Below, piece by piece: positions 8,348-19,521 of a stretch of 64,000 nt of DNA (its first letter is position 1; the number at the start of each line of letters is the position of its first letter). Below the pieces are notes generated by a model, which worked only from the letters and a program-made list of their open reading frames with translations, was not told the origin of the DNA and ran no database searches. Source of the DNA: Helicobacter cetorum MIT 99-5656 (GTDB taxonomy: Bacteria; Campylobacterota; Campylobacteria; Campylobacterales; Helicobacteraceae); assembly GCF_000259275.1 (NCBI RefSeq), contig NC_017735.1, positions 1,178,001 through 1,242,000 on the forward strand, in the 5' to 3' direction. The position numbers and the translations under genes are program-made.

Positions 8348-10408
8348 TTAAGCTCTCATAGCACGCATAGAATTTGCTAGTGCTAAAAGCGTAACCCCCA
8401 CATCGCCAAAGACCGCTTCCCATAAAGTGGCAAATCCCATAAGTCCTAGCACGATAAAAACCGCCTTAATCCCTAGAGCAAACATTATATTTTGCCAAAT
8501 AATGCCCTTAGTCTTTTTAGCAATCGCTATAACTTTAACTAATGAGCTTAAGGAATCATTAGTAATCACAATATCCGCACTTTGTTTGCTTAATTCTGAG
8601 CCTTTTCCCATGCCAATCCCCACATCAGCACTCGCCAAAGTCGGAGCGTCATTGATACCATCGCCTACAAAAATGGCTGGAGTTTTATAGCGTTCTTTGA
8701 AGGCTTTAAACACACTCGTTTTTTCTTCAGGCAATAAACTTGCATAATATTCACAGCCTAGAGTTTGGGCAATACTTTCAGTCGCACTCTTTCTATCCCC
8801 ACTCAAAATACAGAAATTTTCTATCCCTTGAGCTTTTAAATCCTTCAAGCACTCTATAGCGTCATCTTTAATCTCATCACTAATCACAATATAGCCTATA
8901 CAAGTATGATTAAAAGCCACATGCACCACTGTGCCATTTTGTGAGCAAGGGCTGTGTGTGATATTGAATTTATCCAGCATTTTTTCATTCCCAGCGATAA
9001 TCAAATCTGTATGACACTTGGCTTTAACGCCCATTCCGCTTAACTCTTCGTAATCTAAAATATTGTGCTTATGATTATCATCTTTTAGTTGCTCTTCACA
9101 AGCCTTTTGAATAGATAGAGCAATGGGGTGTGTGGATAATAGTTGCGAACAAGATGCATAACGCAACACTTCTTCTTTAGAATACCCCTTTTCAGGCACA
9201 ATATCCACTACCTTAAACACTCCTTTAGTCAAGGTGCCGGTTTTATCAAAGGCAATGCTTTTAGCTTGAGTTAGCACTTCTAAAACATGCACACCTTTCA
9301 TTAAAATGCCTTTTCTACTCGCTGCTCCCACGCCCCCAAAATACCCTAAAGGCACAGAAATCACTAACGCACAAGGACAGCTCACCATTAAAGCGACAAG
9401 CCCCCTATAAATCCACTCATCAAAGCTCCCCATAGAAAATAACGGCGGTAATATGGCAATCATTAACGCAATGAATAGAACGCTTGGGGTGTAGTAGCGC
9501 GAAAATTTAGTGATAAATTTTTCTGTTTCACTCTTTTCATTCGTGGCTTTTTGGACTAAATCTACCATTTTAGCAATAGAAGAATCTTTATAGACTTTCT
9601 CTACTTTAATTTCAAGAACAGCTTTTAAATTCAAACTTCCCCCAAGCACTTTAGAATTTTCTTTAACATTCACAGGCATACTCTCCCCACTCAATGCCCT
9701 TTCATCTAATAAGCTCTCACCCTTTAGCACCACGCCATCAACTGGCACTTTTTCGCCTACTTTCACCACTACAACATCATTAACTTGTAAATCTTCAGGC
9801 ACTACACTCACTAATGCATCGCCCTTTTTTAAGTATGCCAAATTAGGGGCGACATCTACTAGAGCCTTGAGAGATTTTTTAGAGCGTGAAATTGCAAGTT
9901 TTTGTAAAAATTCACCAGCGGAGTAAAACACCATAATAGACACGCTTTCTTCATACGCCCCCACACAAAAAGCCGCAATGGTAGCAATTAGCATCAAAGC
10001 GTTTTCATCAAAAAATTGAGCTTTTTTAAACCCACGAAACGCCCCTAAAATAACATCTTTACCGCTGATAAGATACACTAAAGCTAACACCACGAACATA
10101 GCCTTTTCAATTAAAGCGTTAGAATTAAGATGTAAGACTAAAAGCGTGCTTAAAAAGATAATAATCGTAGCAATAAGCGGAACAAAACTCAAGGGCTTTT
10201 CTACAGCTTCCTTAAAAGATAGGCTCAAATGCGGTTCATTTTGTTTGATAAAAGCCTTGACTTTTTCAAAATCGCTCGTGTCTAGAAATAACTTATTGGT
10301 GCTAAAAACTACCTGAGCTTTTTTAACATAGTCTAGCTTGTTGAGTGCCTTTTCTAACTTAGCCGCACAATCTGGGCAATCCAAATTATGGATATAGTAT
10401 TCTTGCAT
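8348..10408 (-). CDS. cadA: Heavy-metal exporting P1B-type ATPase CadA
   Basis: An inner-membrane P-type ATPase of 686 residues that exports divalent metals (Cd, Zn, Co in H. pylori CadA). An N-terminal HMA metal-binding domain has CPDC at 11-14. The membrane metal site CPC is at 344-346. The phosphorylation motif DKTGTLT starts at Asp388. The HP motif lies in STHPIALS, and the hinge motif is GDGINDAP near the C-terminus. About eight membrane segments fit the family. The ATG at 10408 follows AAGGAGAG. Order relative to comM, def, clpP and tig matches H. pylori. The neighbour across the upstream gap is comM on the same strand, 68 bp away. Confidence 0.93.
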   Translation of the reverse strand: MQEYYIHNLDCPDCAAKLEKALNKLDYVKKAQVVFSTNKLFLDTSDFEKVKAFIKQNEPHLSLSFKEAVEKPLSFVPLIATIIIFLSTLLVLHLNSNALIEKAMFVVLALVYLISGKDVILGAFRGFKKAQFFDENALMLIATIAAFCVGAYEESVSIMVFYSAGEFLQKLAISRSKKSLKALVDVAPNLAYLKKGDALVSVVPEDLQVNDVVVVKVGEKVPVDGVVLKGESLLDERALSGESMPVNVKENSKVLGGSLNLKAVLEIKVEKVYKDSSIAKMVDLVQKATNEKSETEKFITKFSRYYTPSVLFIALMIAILPPLFSMGSFDEWIYRGLVALMVSCPCALVISVPLGYFGGVGAASRKGILMKGVHVLEVLTQAKSIAFDKTGTLTKGVFKVVDIVPEKGYSKEEVLRYASCSQLLSTHPIALSIQKACEEQLKDDNHKHNILDYEELSGMGVKAKCHTDLIIAGNEKMLDKFNITHSPCSQNGTVVHVAFNHTCIGYIVISDEIKDDAIECLKDLKAQGIENFCILSGDRKSATESIAQTLGCEYYASLLPEEKTSVFKAFKERYKTPAIFVGDGINDAPTLASADVGIGMGKGSELSKQSADIVITNDSLSSLVKVIAIAKKTKGIIWQNIMFALGIKAVFIVLGLMGFATLWEAVFGDVGVTLLALANSMRAMRA

Positions 10409-10476
10409 TCTCTCTCCTTTTTATCTAAAAACGCTTTTGATTATAAAGTAAAGCGTTCGTTTTGTTTAGTGTGATT

Positions 10477-11997
10477 TTAAGAAATTTTTCTAAAACTTAA
10501 TGCCTTAAGCATGTGAGATTTTTCTATATTTTCACAAGCATTTAAATCCGCAATCGTTCTAGCGACCTTTTTAACCTTATTGACAGAACGCATAGACAAA
10601 CTAAACCTTTCAATCGCTTGTTCTAAGAGCCTTTGAGTTTCTGTGTTTAAAGGGCAAAATTGTTGTATCTGTGCTTCATTAAGCTTACCATTAAAAGTGC
10701 TTTGCTTTCTTAATTTTTGCTGCCTGAAGGCTAATAATACCAGCTTATGCATCTCTTTTGAAGTCCAAGAATAAGATGAAGTATCTTTAATGCTTGCTTC
10801 TTCCATTTGCACAAACAAATCTATCCTATCCAAAAACGGCTCAGATAAGCGGTTTTTATATTGCGTGATTTCTCTATCTTGACAGCGACACGCTTTAGTT
10901 TGACTGAGTAAATTCCCACATAAACAAGGATTTAAAGCCCCTACAAATAAAAAAGAAGTTTCATATTCAATCTTGCTATGCACCCTTGAAATCACTAATT
11001 TATTATTTTCCAAAGGCTCTCTTAAAGCTTCTAAAATATCCTTTTTAAAATGGGGTAATTCATCAAAAAAAAGCATGCCATTATGAGCTAGTGCGACTTC
11101 GCCAGGTTTTGGCTCTTTTAAGGAACTTGAGCCTAAAATGCTAGATTTTGACGCACTTTGGTGGGGGTTTCTAAAGCTTCTTAAGGGATAATAAGTGCTA
11201 TCTTGTTCGCTTAAAATGCGTAATTTTGTCGCTTCCAAAATTTCATTCAAGCTTAATGGGGGTAAGATATAACGCATGCGATTTGCTATCATGCTTTTTC
11301 CACAACCTGGGCTTCCTTCTAAAAGCAAGTTATGAAACCCAGCACTAGCAATCAAGGCGGCTTCTTTAGCGATAGCTTGCCCCTTAACTTCTTTAAAATC
11401 TAAGGCATAAGTTTCAGAAAAATAATACTCTTTATTGTCAAGTTCTATCGTTTTAAAAGGTAAATTTTTGGTATAAGCGTGTGCTTTTATTTCGGGGTTT
11501 TGTAAAATTTCTAAGGCTTCTTTAAAATGCTCCACAAAAAAGCATTGCAAATTAGGAATGAGTGAAAAAAGCTCTTCATTAGCCTTAGGCACAATCACTT
11601 TTGCATGGGGGTGTTTAATGGCAATATCTAAGAGCATAGGAAAAATATTTTGGTTGTGTTTAATCTTGCCATCAAGTCCTAACTCCCCAAAAGCAAACCA
11701 TTCTTTAAAAACTAACTCTTGTTTCTGTAAGGCAATTAAAAGAGCGATGGGCAAATCAAAATGGCTCCCTGATTTAGGCAAATCAGAAGGCGAAAGATTG
11801 ATAGTGATTTTTAAGGGTGGGAAAGTGAAGCCGTTATTTTGCAAGGCGGACTGGACTCGCTGTTTGGCTTCTTGAATAGAATTATTAGCTAGACCTGAAA
11901 TCACAAAGGCAGGTAAGGCTCTGGTGAAAGTCGCTTCCACAGCTACGATTTCTGCTACTCCTTTTTGCATGGTTGCACAAAATATCGTGTTAATCAT
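10477..11997 (-). CDS. comM: ComM/YifB-family AAA+ ATPase
   Basis: A 506-residue Mg-chelatase-like AAA+ protein of the YifB/ComM family. In naturally transformable bacteria ComM is a hexameric branch-migration helicase that extends integration of incoming DNA, and Helicobacter is naturally competent. An N-terminal Lon-like ChlI domain (about 1-170) is followed by Walker A GSPGCGKS and Walker B GMLFFDELPH. A Cys cluster (NPCLCGN, then KACRC) is typical of the family, and a C-terminal Mg-chelatase lid domain completes it. It is the last gene of the tig-clpP-def-comM run, starting only 5 bp after def ends. The start ATG at 11997 has a weak ribosome-binding site, so coupling to def is likely. Confidence 0.88.
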   Translation of the reverse strand: MINTIFCATMQKGVAEIVAVEATFTRALPAFVISGLANNSIQEAKQRVQSALQNNGFTFPPLKITINLSPSDLPKSGSHFDLPIALLIALQKQELVFKEWFAFGELGLDGKIKHNQNIFPMLLDIAIKHPHAKVIVPKANEELFSLIPNLQCFFVEHFKEALEILQNPEIKAHAYTKNLPFKTIELDNKEYYFSETYALDFKEVKGQAIAKEAALIASAGFHNLLLEGSPGCGKSMIANRMRYILPPLSLNEILEATKLRILSEQDSTYYPLRSFRNPHQSASKSSILGSSSLKEPKPGEVALAHNGMLFFDELPHFKKDILEALREPLENNKLVISRVHSKIEYETSFLFVGALNPCLCGNLLSQTKACRCQDREITQYKNRLSEPFLDRIDLFVQMEEASIKDTSSYSWTSKEMHKLVLLAFRQQKLRKQSTFNGKLNEAQIQQFCPLNTETQRLLEQAIERFSLSMRSVNKVKKVARTIADLNACENIEKSHMLKALSFRKIS

Positions 11998-12002
11998 TAT
12001 GG

Positions 12003-12518
12003 TTATTTGTGTTTTTGTTTTTTCTTTAATTCTTTTTCAAATTTCTTACGCTTAAGAATAGATAATTTATCTACAAATAACACACCATTAAGATGGTCTA
12101 TCTCATGCTGAATGGCTACAGCTAACAAACCGCTTGCTTCTAAAACCTTCACTTCAGCAAAGCGGTTTTGATATTCTATTTTAATCTTTTCAAAACGCTC
12201 CACTTCTTCATAAAACTCAGGCACAGACAAGCACCCTTCTTTATACATCACCACCCCCTTAGTTTCTACTAATTTAGGGTTTATGATTTCTAAACAATCT
12301 TCTTTATATTGCAAATTGTCTTCTCGTGGAATATTGATGAGCAACATTCTCAAGGGTAAGCCCACTTGAATAGCGGCTAGCCCTATCCCTTCACCTACTA
12401 TCATAGTCTCATACATATCTTCTAATTGCTGATGAAGTCTAGTGTCAAAAGAGACCACTTCCTTAGAAATGCTTCTCAAAATCTTAGAAGGATAATGAAC
12501 AATCTCTAATAATGCCAT
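12003..12518 (-). CDS. def: Peptide deformylase
   Basis: Removes the formyl group from the initiator Met of nascent proteins in the cytosol. All three family motifs are present: GIGLAAIQ (motif 1), EGCLS with metal ligand Cys96 (motif 2), and HEIDH with His138, Glu139 and His142 (motif 3), using the 171-residue form. The frame stays open upstream to 12554, inside the clpP coding region. The start [11 protein letters not shown] at 12518 is chosen because family proteins begin there and it avoids overlap, leaving 4 bp after the clpP stop. The ribosome-binding site is weak, which fits translational coupling to clpP. The C-terminal Lys-rich tail (KKKQKHK) is typical of Helicobacter. Confidence 0.92.
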   Translation of the reverse strand: MALLEIVHYPSKILRSISKEVVSFDTRLHQQLEDMYETMIVGEGIGLAAIQVGLPLRMLLINIPREDNLQYKEDCLEIINPKLVETKGVVMYKEGCLSVPEFYEEVERFEKIKIEYQNRFAEVKVLEASGLLAVAIQHEIDHLNGVLFVDKLSILKRKKFEKELKKKQKHK

Positions 12519-12522
12519 AAAA

Positions 12523-13110
12523 TTACTTTGAGTTTTTCTGTAGCACTTTATCAATCAAGCCATATTCTTTAGCTTCTAAAGCACTCATATAAAAATCCCT
12601 ATCAGTGTCTTTAGCGATTTGCTCTAAATCCTGTCCTGAATTTTCTGCCATGATAGAATTTAACAAGCCCTTAAGTCTAATAATCTCTTTAGCGGTAATC
12701 TCAATATCACTCGCTTGTCCTTGAGCCCCCCCTAAAGGTTGGTGAATCATAATCCTTGAATGGGGTAATGAAAAGCGTTTACCCTTAGCCCCGCAACTAA
12801 GTAAGAACGCCCCCATAGAAGCCGCTTGACCGATACAAATAGTGCATACATCAGGGCGGATAAAATTCATGGTATCATAAATACTAAAACCGCTTGTTAC
12901 GACCCCACCTGGAGAATTGATATACAAGCTAATATCTTTTTCAGGGTCTTCTGCTTCTAAAAACAAGAGCTGAGCCACAATTGAAGATGCTACACTATCA
13001 TTAATCTCACCGCTTAATAAAATAATGCGGTCTTTTAAAAGGCGTGAATAAATATCATAGCTACGCTCCCCACGCCCTGTTTTTTCTACTACATAAGGAA
13101 TATATCCCAT
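12523..13110 (-). CDS. clpP: ATP-dependent Clp protease proteolytic subunit
   Basis: A 195-residue serine peptidase subunit that forms a tetradecameric chamber and degrades proteins fed by ClpX or ClpA. The catalytic triad is readable: Ser98 in GQAASMG, His123 in MIHQP and Asp172 in DRDFYMS. The oxyanion glycine-rich stretch (NSPGG) is intact, and the length is normal for the family. It sits 17 bp downstream of tig, in the same arrangement as tig-clp loci of many bacteria, so chaperone, protease and deformylase functions for new proteins are grouped in one transcript. Confidence 0.96.
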   Translation of the reverse strand: MGYIPYVVEKTGRGERSYDIYSRLLKDRIILLSGEINDSVASSIVAQLLFLEAEDPEKDISLYINSPGGVVTSGFSIYDTMNFIRPDVCTICIGQAASMGAFLLSCGAKGKRFSLPHSRIMIHQPLGGAQGQASDIEITAKEIIRLKGLLNSIMAENSGQDLEQIAKDTDRDFYMSALEAKEYGLIDKVLQKNSK

Positions 13111-13127
13111 AATCTCTCTGTCCTTGA

Positions 13128-14486
13128 CTACTTGGTTGCTTGGGTATTTTGAGTGTTAGGTCTCATTTTTTCTAAAATTTCTTGTTGCTCTTTAGACAAG
13201 TTTTTATCCAAGAAATAAGTTAGCACTCTATCTTCAATCATAGCCATTTTTACCGCTGGCAACATGTTATTTTGGCGGTATTGCTCAATGAGATTTTGTG
13301 GGTTTTGCCCTGTCATCATCGCTTCATAATACAAGGTTTGAAAGACTTCATTATCATGCACGCCAATTTTTTCTTCTTTAGCTAAAGCGTCAATAATGAA
13401 AGTGATTTTTACGCTTTTTGTAGCGTCATCTCTAAAACTCTCACGCTTTTCTTTGGCTCTTTCTTGATTTTCTTGAAGGGGTTTGACTTCATCTTCTTGC
13501 ATAGAATAAAGAGCGTTTCTAAACAACAAATCCATTTCTTGCTCTACAATCGTCTTTGGTAAATCAAAAACCACTTTTTCATCTAAATTTTCAATCAACT
13601 TTTCTTTCAATTCTTCATTATAGAGCTTAGCCTTGTTTTCTAAAAATATTTGTCCCTTGACTCTCTCTTTTAAAAGCTTTAAAGTCGCATTTTCTTCATT
13701 AACTAAGACGCTTTTAGCCAATTCATCATTGACTTCTAACACTTCACGCACCTGAATTTGGTGTAATTTCACTTTAAAAAGGGCTTCTTTGTTTGCCAAA
13801 TGCTGTGCGTGATAATCGCTAGGAAAAGTCAAAGAAAATTCCTTCTCTTCGCTCGCTTGCATGCCTAAAACAGCCTTTTCAAACTCTTCTAACATTTGCT
13901 TACTACCCAAGATAAAACTAAAATTTTCAGCCTTACCCCCTTCAAAAGGCACATTGTCTATAAAGCCTTCAAAATCAACCACTACTTTATCATCGTTTTG
14001 AGCCTTTCTTTTTGTGTCAGTATCAATGAATTTCGCATAGTCTTTGGCAAGTTGCTTTAAACGCTCATCAACCTTTTCTTCACTCACAGCTTCTACTTCA
14101 ACGCTAGGCACACATTCTTTAACCTTATCTAAAACAATAGTAGGCTTCAAACCAATATCCGCTTCTATTTCAAAATGCGTGTCTTTCCTTTCAAATTTAG
14201 TAAGATTTGGGTTACCGATTAAATCCTTAGACTCAATTTCCAATTCTTTAAGAGCGTTTTTTAAGATTTCTTGAATCATTTCTTCTTGAGCATCTTGTTC
14301 AATTTGAGCTTGATAACGAGTTTTTACTAGATTAAGGGGAACTTTACCCTTTCTAAAGCCATCAATTTTAACTTTTTTAGCGACTTTTTGAGCGATTTTA
14401 GTATAACGCTTTTCTAAATCTTCAACAGAAGGCTTAGCACTCAAATGGGCGTTAGCGGTGTCAATCTTTTTTACTTCAAGGTTCAT
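13128..14486 (-). CDS. tig: Trigger factor
   Basis: A ribosome-associated chaperone and peptidyl-prolyl isomerase of 452 residues. The N-terminal ribosome-binding domain carries the signature GFRKGKVP at about 44-51. A FKBP-like domain follows at about 150-240 ([16 protein letters not shown]). The long helical C-terminal domain is rich in Glu and Lys and ends with an Asn/Gln/Thr tail. It is the first gene of the leftward tig-clpP-def-comM operon. The ATG at 14486 follows AAGGAAAGAG, and a good -10 lies about 50 bp upstream. Confidence 0.94.
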   Translation of the reverse strand: MNLEVKKIDTANAHLSAKPSVEDLEKRYTKIAQKVAKKVKIDGFRKGKVPLNLVKTRYQAQIEQDAQEEMIQEILKNALKELEIESKDLIGNPNLTKFERKDTHFEIEADIGLKPTIVLDKVKECVPSVEVEAVSEEKVDERLKQLAKDYAKFIDTDTKRKAQNDDKVVVDFEGFIDNVPFEGGKAENFSFILGSKQMLEEFEKAVLGMQASEEKEFSLTFPSDYHAQHLANKEALFKVKLHQIQVREVLEVNDELAKSVLVNEENATLKLLKERVKGQIFLENKAKLYNEELKEKLIENLDEKVVFDLPKTIVEQEMDLLFRNALYSMQEDEVKPLQENQERAKEKRESFRDDATKSVKITFIIDALAKEEKIGVHDNEVFQTLYYEAMMTGQNPQNLIEQYRQNNMLPAVKMAMIEDRVLTYFLDKNLSKEQQEILEKMRPNTQNTQATK

Positions 14487-14530
14487 CTCTTTCCTTAATG
14501 GTTAAAAAATTAAAGGTTTATAAACTTAGC

Positions 14531-14536
14531 ATTATA
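14531..14536 (-). promoter_or_regulatory. -10 element of the tig operon
   Basis: On the minus strand the sequence reads cagcTATAATgct, a perfect TATAAT 45 bp upstream of the tig ATG in the 101-bp gap between tig and napD. No convincing -35 box is visible, which is usual for Helicobacter sigma-80 promoters. Confidence 0.55.
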
Positions 14537-14587
14537 GCTGAATTTATTTTAATGTAAGTTTAGAAGAAGCAATTTAAAAGCCAAATT

Positions 14588-14920
14588 CTAATAACGCTTA
14601 TAAATATCTCCATAGTAGCAAAAATCTTGGGCTTGCTCTGTGCTTTCAATACGCTCTAGGGCATTAGAATGCTCGGCTTTTTCTCTCTCTAACTCTAAAT
14701 TTTGATAGCTAAAAGCCATATGAATTTGAATCACTTCTTTTAGATTTTCTAAACTCTTATAAGCCTTTAATTCATCTTCTAAATTCTCACTCTCAATCAC
14801 CACAATCAATTGACAATCTTTTTCTAATTCCACACTACAAAAGGGTATTGCTTTAATTTTAGCCTTCAAGCATTCTAAGTTTTTAAACTCACATTCTATA
14901 ACCACGCTACTGACATTCAT
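14588..14920 (-). CDS. napD: NapD, nitrate reductase maturation chaperone
   Basis: A small cytosolic protein of 110 residues matching NapD: an N-terminal MNVSSVVIEC strand, then alternating beta and alpha elements of a ferredoxin-like fold. NapD binds the twin-arginine signal of NapA and holds it until the molybdenum cofactor is inserted. Its ATG overlaps the napH stop by 4 bp (ATGA), so translation is coupled and it is the last gene of napA-G-H-D. The last 40 residues are charged and longer than in compact NapD proteins. Identification rests on position and N-terminal similarity; the family is weakly conserved. Confidence 0.8.
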   Translation of the reverse strand: MNVSSVVIECEFKNLECLKAKIKAIPFCSVELEKDCQLIVVIESENLEDELKAYKSLENLKEVIQIHMAFSYQNLELEREKAEHSNALERIESTEQAQDFCYYGDIYKRY

Positions 14921-15699
14921 CGTTTTTCCTTTTTCAATAAATCCACTAAATTAAAACTTAAGGCATTATCCTTACACACTTCAATACAACACCCACATTT
15001 AATACACTCCCCACTTTTCACTTTCTCACTTCTCTTACCCACCATGTTTAAAACTTGTTTTTCTGGGCATATGGCTAGGCATTTATAACATTTAGTGCAT
15101 TGATTCACATTATGAGAAATTTTTAATAAAGAAAAGCGTGAGACAAGAGCATAAAACGCCCCTAAAGGACAAATCCTAGAGCAAATCAAACGCTCATTTA
15201 AAAATAAATCCACACAAAAAATTATTAATCCCACCATAATCCACAAGAGCGAACCAAAAATAATGCCCCTATGAATAATGCCAATGTAAGAGACTTCTTC
15301 AAACGCAGGAAGCCCCAATACAAACGACAGAATTAAACTCAAAGTTAACACATAATAACGAGTGCTTTTTGAAATATTAAGGATTTTAGAGCGTTTAAAA
15401 AGAGTTTTTTCTCGCATAAAATACGCCAAATCAGTAATCATATTAACAGGACATACCCAAGCACAAAACGCCCTACCAACAATAAGAGCATAAAATCCTA
15501 ATACAATTACCGCCCCTATAAGAGCCTTAAACCCTATGCTAAAACCCGCTAAATATAATTGTAAAATGGCAAATGGGTCGCTTAGTGGGATTTTAGAAAA
15601 AATAACTGAAGAGCTTAAATTCCCCTTAAATCCTATCCCCAAAACAAATAAAATTAAAATCGTAATTTGTGTTACTCTTCTTGCTATCAAATAACACAT
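14917..15699 (-). CDS. napH: NapH, membrane quinol dehydrogenase subunit
   Basis: A 260-residue inner-membrane iron-sulfur protein. About four to five membrane segments lie in the first 190 residues, with the family CysX3CysPro motif in FCAWVCPVN and SRICPLGAF. Two 4Fe-4S motifs face the cytoplasm near the C-terminus (CTKCYKCLAICP and CIKCGCCIEVC). With NapG it oxidises menaquinol and sends electrons to periplasmic nitrate reductase; in Campylobacterota this pair replaces NapC. The start overlaps the napG stop by one base (TAATG), and the end overlaps napD. Confidence 0.92.
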   Translation of the reverse strand: MCYLIARRVTQITILILFVLGIGFKGNLSSSVIFSKIPLSDPFAILQLYLAGFSIGFKALIGAVIVLGFYALIVGRAFCAWVCPVNMITDLAYFMREKTLFKRSKILNISKSTRYYVLTLSLILSFVLGLPAFEEVSYIGIIHRGIIFGSLLWIMVGLIIFCVDLFLNERLICSRICPLGAFYALVSRFSLLKISHNVNQCTKCYKCLAICPEKQVLNMVGKRSEKVKSGECIKCGCCIEVCKDNALSFNLVDLLKKEKR

Positions 15700-16463
15700 T
15701 ACAATTCCTTGTTTAAATAATCAAGGGTTTTTTCTTGATTGTCTTTAGGATTAGAAATGTTAGGATTTTTTAGGCGTTGTTCATCTTGTCTATCCCACCC
15801 TTTTATATAGTGATTACCTACTTCACCTAACACAAACTCTCTAGGTAACACCCTGATGGCTGGTTTTTGAGTGATACAAGCTCTCTCGCATAACCCACAC
15901 CCTACGCACTTGTCATGCTGGACTACAGGAAGCAAATACACATGCCTATTGGTGCGAGCATTATGCTTTTTCTCTAAAACAAGAGCTTCATCTATTAAAG
16001 GACAAGCCCGATAACACACATCACATTGTATCCCCCAAAACGCTACACAGGATTTTGTATCCACAATGGCAATTCCCATTTTTAAAGAACGAATACCTTG
16101 ATTTTTTTCTAAAGGTTGCTTTTTTAAGGCATCTGTAGGGCATGCTCTTATGCAGGGTAAATCAGAGCATAGATAACAAGGGATATTTCTTGCTTCAAAA
16201 TAAGGTGTGCCATTATTGGCAAAGTCTAAAAGAGTGGCTAATTTTAAAGTGTCATAAGGACAAGCCTTCACGCATAATCCACAGCGAATACAAGCACTCA
16301 AAAAACGCTTTTCATCTCCAGCACCTGGGGGGCGTAAGAAATACTTGTCCTTACTCTTTAAAAACACACTTCCTAAAAACCCCACACTCACACAAAGACT
16401 AGCACCCTTAATAACGCTGTTTAAAAAAGTGCGTCTTGTAGAAACAGAATCTTCGTGTTTCAT
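15699..16463 (-). CDS. napG: NapG, periplasmic ferredoxin-type subunit
   Basis: A 254-residue Tat-exported polyferredoxin partnering NapH. The N-terminus has a twin-arginine signal (STRRTFLN) and a hydrophobic stretch. Four cysteine clusters for 4Fe-4S centres follow: CIRCGLCVKACP, CYLCSDLPCIRACP, CDVCYRACP and CVGCGLCERAC. The ATG at 16463 (MKHEDSVSTRR) is preferred over a GTG two codons upstream, because AAGGGAG lies at correct spacing only for the ATG. It starts 20 bp after napA ends. Electrons pass from NapH through NapG toward the NapA side; the usual intermediary NapB is not encoded here. Confidence 0.92.
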   Translation of the reverse strand: MKHEDSVSTRRTFLNSVIKGASLCVSVGFLGSVFLKSKDKYFLRPPGAGDEKRFLSACIRCGLCVKACPYDTLKLATLLDFANNGTPYFEARNIPCYLCSDLPCIRACPTDALKKQPLEKNQGIRSLKMGIAIVDTKSCVAFWGIQCDVCYRACPLIDEALVLEKKHNARTNRHVYLLPVVQHDKCVGCGLCERACITQKPAIRVLPREFVLGEVGNHYIKGWDRQDEQRLKNPNISNPKDNQEKTLDYLNKEL

Positions 16464-16483
16464 GCCCACACTCCCTTATTACT

Positions 16484-19315
16484 CTAAGTAGTAGTGGCCT
16501 TTGTGATTTTTACAGCACACTTCTTATAATCGGTTTGTTTTGAAATAGGGCATGTTGCATCCAAACAAACCTTGTTGATATAGACATTTTCATCAAACCA
16601 AGGCACATACACCAATCCCATAGGTGGTTTATTACGCCCCCTTAAATCCACTCTAGCTTTAACCTTACCACGGCGTGATTCAATCCAAACTAACCCACCA
16701 TTTTCTACACCTAAATTCTTAGCGTCATTCTCATGCATATAACATCTAGCTTCAGGCACCGCACGATATAATTCTGGCACTCTCATAGTCATGGTGCCAC
16801 TATGCCAATGCTCTAATACACGCCCGGTAGCTAGCCAGAAAGGATATTCTTTACTAGGGCGTTCAGGGGCTTTCATAAAGGGTCTAAAAAAGATTTTAGC
16901 TTTATTATCTAATTTGATTTTAGTCCCAACTTTTGGGGCTTTTAAATCGCCTTGTGGGATTTCTTTAAAAGCCTTCCCATAAAAAGCAAAATCGCTATTT
17001 GGACTAGCCTTTTTAGCATAAATGTCATACTTGGTGTTAAAACGCCATAAAGTTTCCTTACCATTCACTACAGGCCATCTCAAGCCCCTAGCTTTATGAT
17101 AATCATCAAAATAGGCTAAATCATGCCCATGCCCTATACCGAATTTGCGGTATTCTTCCCACAAATATTTTTGAATGAAAAAGCCATAGCCCTTAAAGAC
17201 TTTCCCATCGCTACCTTCAACGCTCCGCTTATCGCCAAACACTTCGCTATTTTTAGCTCCCTTTCCCACTACATCATTAGCTAGAAATTTCTTAGCTTCC
17301 TTATTAGCAAACAACACTTCATAAAGCGTGGCGTTTTCATTAAAGCCCATTTTTTTAGCTTCTTCTAAAACACTTGGCAAAGTGAGTTTATCATCAATTT
17401 TTTTCTCACCCCAAACTTCTTTGAGCTTAAAGCGCTTAGAAAATTCTAAGATTTGCCATGTATCACTCATAGCTTTTCCTACAGGTAAAACTTGTTGTTT
17501 CCAATGCTGAGTGCGTCTTTCAGCATTTCCATAAGCCCCCCATTTTTCATAAATCATGGCTGTTGGTAAAATCAAATCCGCTACCTTAGCACTAATGCCT
17601 GGATAACAATCACTCACCACAATAAAATTATCCATTTCTCTTGCAACCTTTATCCAATGGTTTGCATTAGCACTATTTTGCCATGGGTTATTGACCGCCA
17701 CCCAAATAAACTTAACCTTCCCATCTTCTAAAGCTCTCATCATAGAGACAAAATGGTGTCCCGGTTTAGGGTTTATGGTATTACTTGGAATGTGCCAAAT
17801 TTTTTCAGCAATTTCTCTATGCTTTGGATTGGTTACGACCATATCAGCGGGTAAGCGAGTGTTAAAAGTGCCTACTTCTCTAGCTGTCCCACAAGCACTA
17901 GGCTGACCGGTTAATGAAAACGCTCCGCTACCGGGTTTAGCTTGCTTGCCTAGTAAAAAATGCACCATGTAAGCTTGCTCATTCACCCAAGTTCCCCTAG
18001 TGTGCTGGTTAAAGCCCATAGTCCAAAAACTCACTACCTTTCTATCTTTTTCAATATAAAGTTTCGCTAATTCTACTAACTTCTTTTTAAAATCTTCTAG
18101 GCTCTCGTTTTTATCCCCCTTAGCTACTTGTGCGACATAATCTAAAGTATAAGGCTCTAAAGCTTTTTTAAACTCTTCAAAAGAAATTTCCCAATGTTTT
18201 CCGGCGTCTTTTTGGTGTTTCATTTCCAATTTATCGCCTTTTTTAACCCCTAAATGTTTTAAAGCGATAGCTTCTTCATTATCTAAGATGATTTCATTTT
18301 GCTTTCTCATCGTTTCTTTTTCTTTATCGCTGTATTTTGGGTGGTTAGGATTATCTCGCATGCCATAGCCAATATCAGCAAAACCGGTTGCAAAAATAAT
18401 ATGCTCTTTCAAAAATTCCTTATCCATAGCTTCAGGGTGGTTATACACAATTTCTCTAGCAATATAATTCCATATCGCTAAATCTGTGCTAGGCTTAAAG
18501 ATAATCTCAATATCTGCAATCCCTGAAGTGCGGTTAGAATAAGTGCTTAAATTAACTACCTTAACTCTATCTGGATTATTCAATTTTCTATCGCTTGCCC
18601 TAGACCATAAAATGGGGTGCATTTCTGCCATATTCGCCCCCCAAGTGATGATAGTATCTGTTAATTCAATATCATCATAACACCCACTTGGCTCATCAAT
18701 TCCAAAAGTTTGCATAAACCCTGCTACCGCACTTGCCATGCAATGTCTGGCGTTTGGGTCAATATTATTACTACGCCACCCAGCTTTAAGCAATTTAACC
18801 GCCGCATAACCTTCCAAAATAGTGTATTGCCCAGAGCCAAAAATACCTACCCCACTTGGCCCCATTTCATTATAGACTTTCTTAAATTGCTTCTCCATTT
18901 CATCAAAAGCTCTTTTCCATGAAACAGGCTTGAATTTGCCTTTTTTATCAAACTCGCCCTTTTCATTCACTCTTAATAATGGTTCAGTTAGCCTATCTTC
19001 GCCATACATAATCTTGGCGTTAAAATAGCCTTTAATACAATTTAACCCACGATTAACCGGAGCGATAGGATCACCCTTCACAGCTACAATCTTATCGTTC
19101 TTAGTGGCTATCATAATGCCACAGCCTGTGCCACAAAACCTGCAAGGGGCTTTATCCCACTTCCAGCCTTGTTGTGTCTCATTAGCTTGAGCTTCTAAAT
19201 GAGTGGGTAATAACATGCCAGCACTACTAGCCGCACTTGCGATGGCAATAGACTTGATAAAATCTCTACGAGAATATTGTTGGTTAGGATTAGAAGGATT
19301 GTCTTGCTTACTCAT
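16484..19315 (-). CDS. napA: Periplasmic nitrate reductase catalytic subunit NapA
   Basis: A 943-residue molybdoenzyme reducing nitrate to nitrite in the periplasm. The Tat signal SRRDFIKS has Arg16 and Arg17. A 4Fe-4S site is formed by Cys58, Cys61, Cys65 and Cys93. The Mo-bis-MGD ligand is Cys192 in ARHCMAS. The molybdopterin dinucleotide-binding domain closes the protein ([17 protein letters not shown]). The length matches the long NapA type of Campylobacter and Wolinella. The start follows AAGGAG, and a clean promoter lies upstream. It heads napA-G-H-D. H. pylori has no Nap, so this is a clear metabolic difference. The cofactor and molybdate genes at 20431-28353 would supply it. Confidence 0.96.
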   Translation of the reverse strand: MSKQDNPSNPNQQYSRRDFIKSIAIASAASSAGMLLPTHLEAQANETQQGWKWDKAPCRFCGTGCGIMIATKNDKIVAVKGDPIAPVNRGLNCIKGYFNAKIMYGEDRLTEPLLRVNEKGEFDKKGKFKPVSWKRAFDEMEKQFKKVYNEMGPSGVGIFGSGQYTILEGYAAVKLLKAGWRSNNIDPNARHCMASAVAGFMQTFGIDEPSGCYDDIELTDTIITWGANMAEMHPILWSRASDRKLNNPDRVKVVNLSTYSNRTSGIADIEIIFKPSTDLAIWNYIAREIVYNHPEAMDKEFLKEHIIFATGFADIGYGMRDNPNHPKYSDKEKETMRKQNEIILDNEEAIALKHLGVKKGDKLEMKHQKDAGKHWEISFEEFKKALEPYTLDYVAQVAKGDKNESLEDFKKKLVELAKLYIEKDRKVVSFWTMGFNQHTRGTWVNEQAYMVHFLLGKQAKPGSGAFSLTGQPSACGTAREVGTFNTRLPADMVVTNPKHREIAEKIWHIPSNTINPKPGHHFVSMMRALEDGKVKFIWVAVNNPWQNSANANHWIKVAREMDNFIVVSDCYPGISAKVADLILPTAMIYEKWGAYGNAERRTQHWKQQVLPVGKAMSDTWQILEFSKRFKLKEVWGEKKIDDKLTLPSVLEEAKKMGFNENATLYEVLFANKEAKKFLANDVVGKGAKNSEVFGDKRSVEGSDGKVFKGYGFFIQKYLWEEYRKFGIGHGHDLAYFDDYHKARGLRWPVVNGKETLWRFNTKYDIYAKKASPNSDFAFYGKAFKEIPQGDLKAPKVGTKIKLDNKAKIFFRPFMKAPERPSKEYPFWLATGRVLEHWHSGTMTMRVPELYRAVPEARCYMHENDAKNLGVENGGLVWIESRRGKVKARVDLRGRNKPPMGLVYVPWFDENVYINKVCLDATCPISKQTDYKKCAVKITKATTT

Positions 19316-19365
19316 AATAACTCCTTAACTTAGGACATAAATTCAACTCATAAACAAACCATTTC

Positions 19366-19371
19366 ATTATA
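19366..19371 (-). promoter_or_regulatory. -10 element of the nap operon
   Basis: The minus strand reads aggtTATAATgaaatgg, a perfect TATAAT about 50 bp upstream of the napA ATG, followed by a 5' leader ending in AAGGAG. No FNR-like or other dyad operator was evident beside it, so anaerobic or nitrate control cannot be read from the sequence. Confidence 0.55.
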
Positions 19372-19521
19372 ACCTATTTTCTCAAAAAGAAAGAATATTG
19401 AACCAAGTCTCTCCTAAATACCTTAGAATGTTAAAAAGTTTGTGGATAAATCACAGAATAGTCTCAAACAAGCCGCTTAAAAAGAGAGATAGGCATTTTT
19501 TATTAAGCCCTTAAGCTCTTT

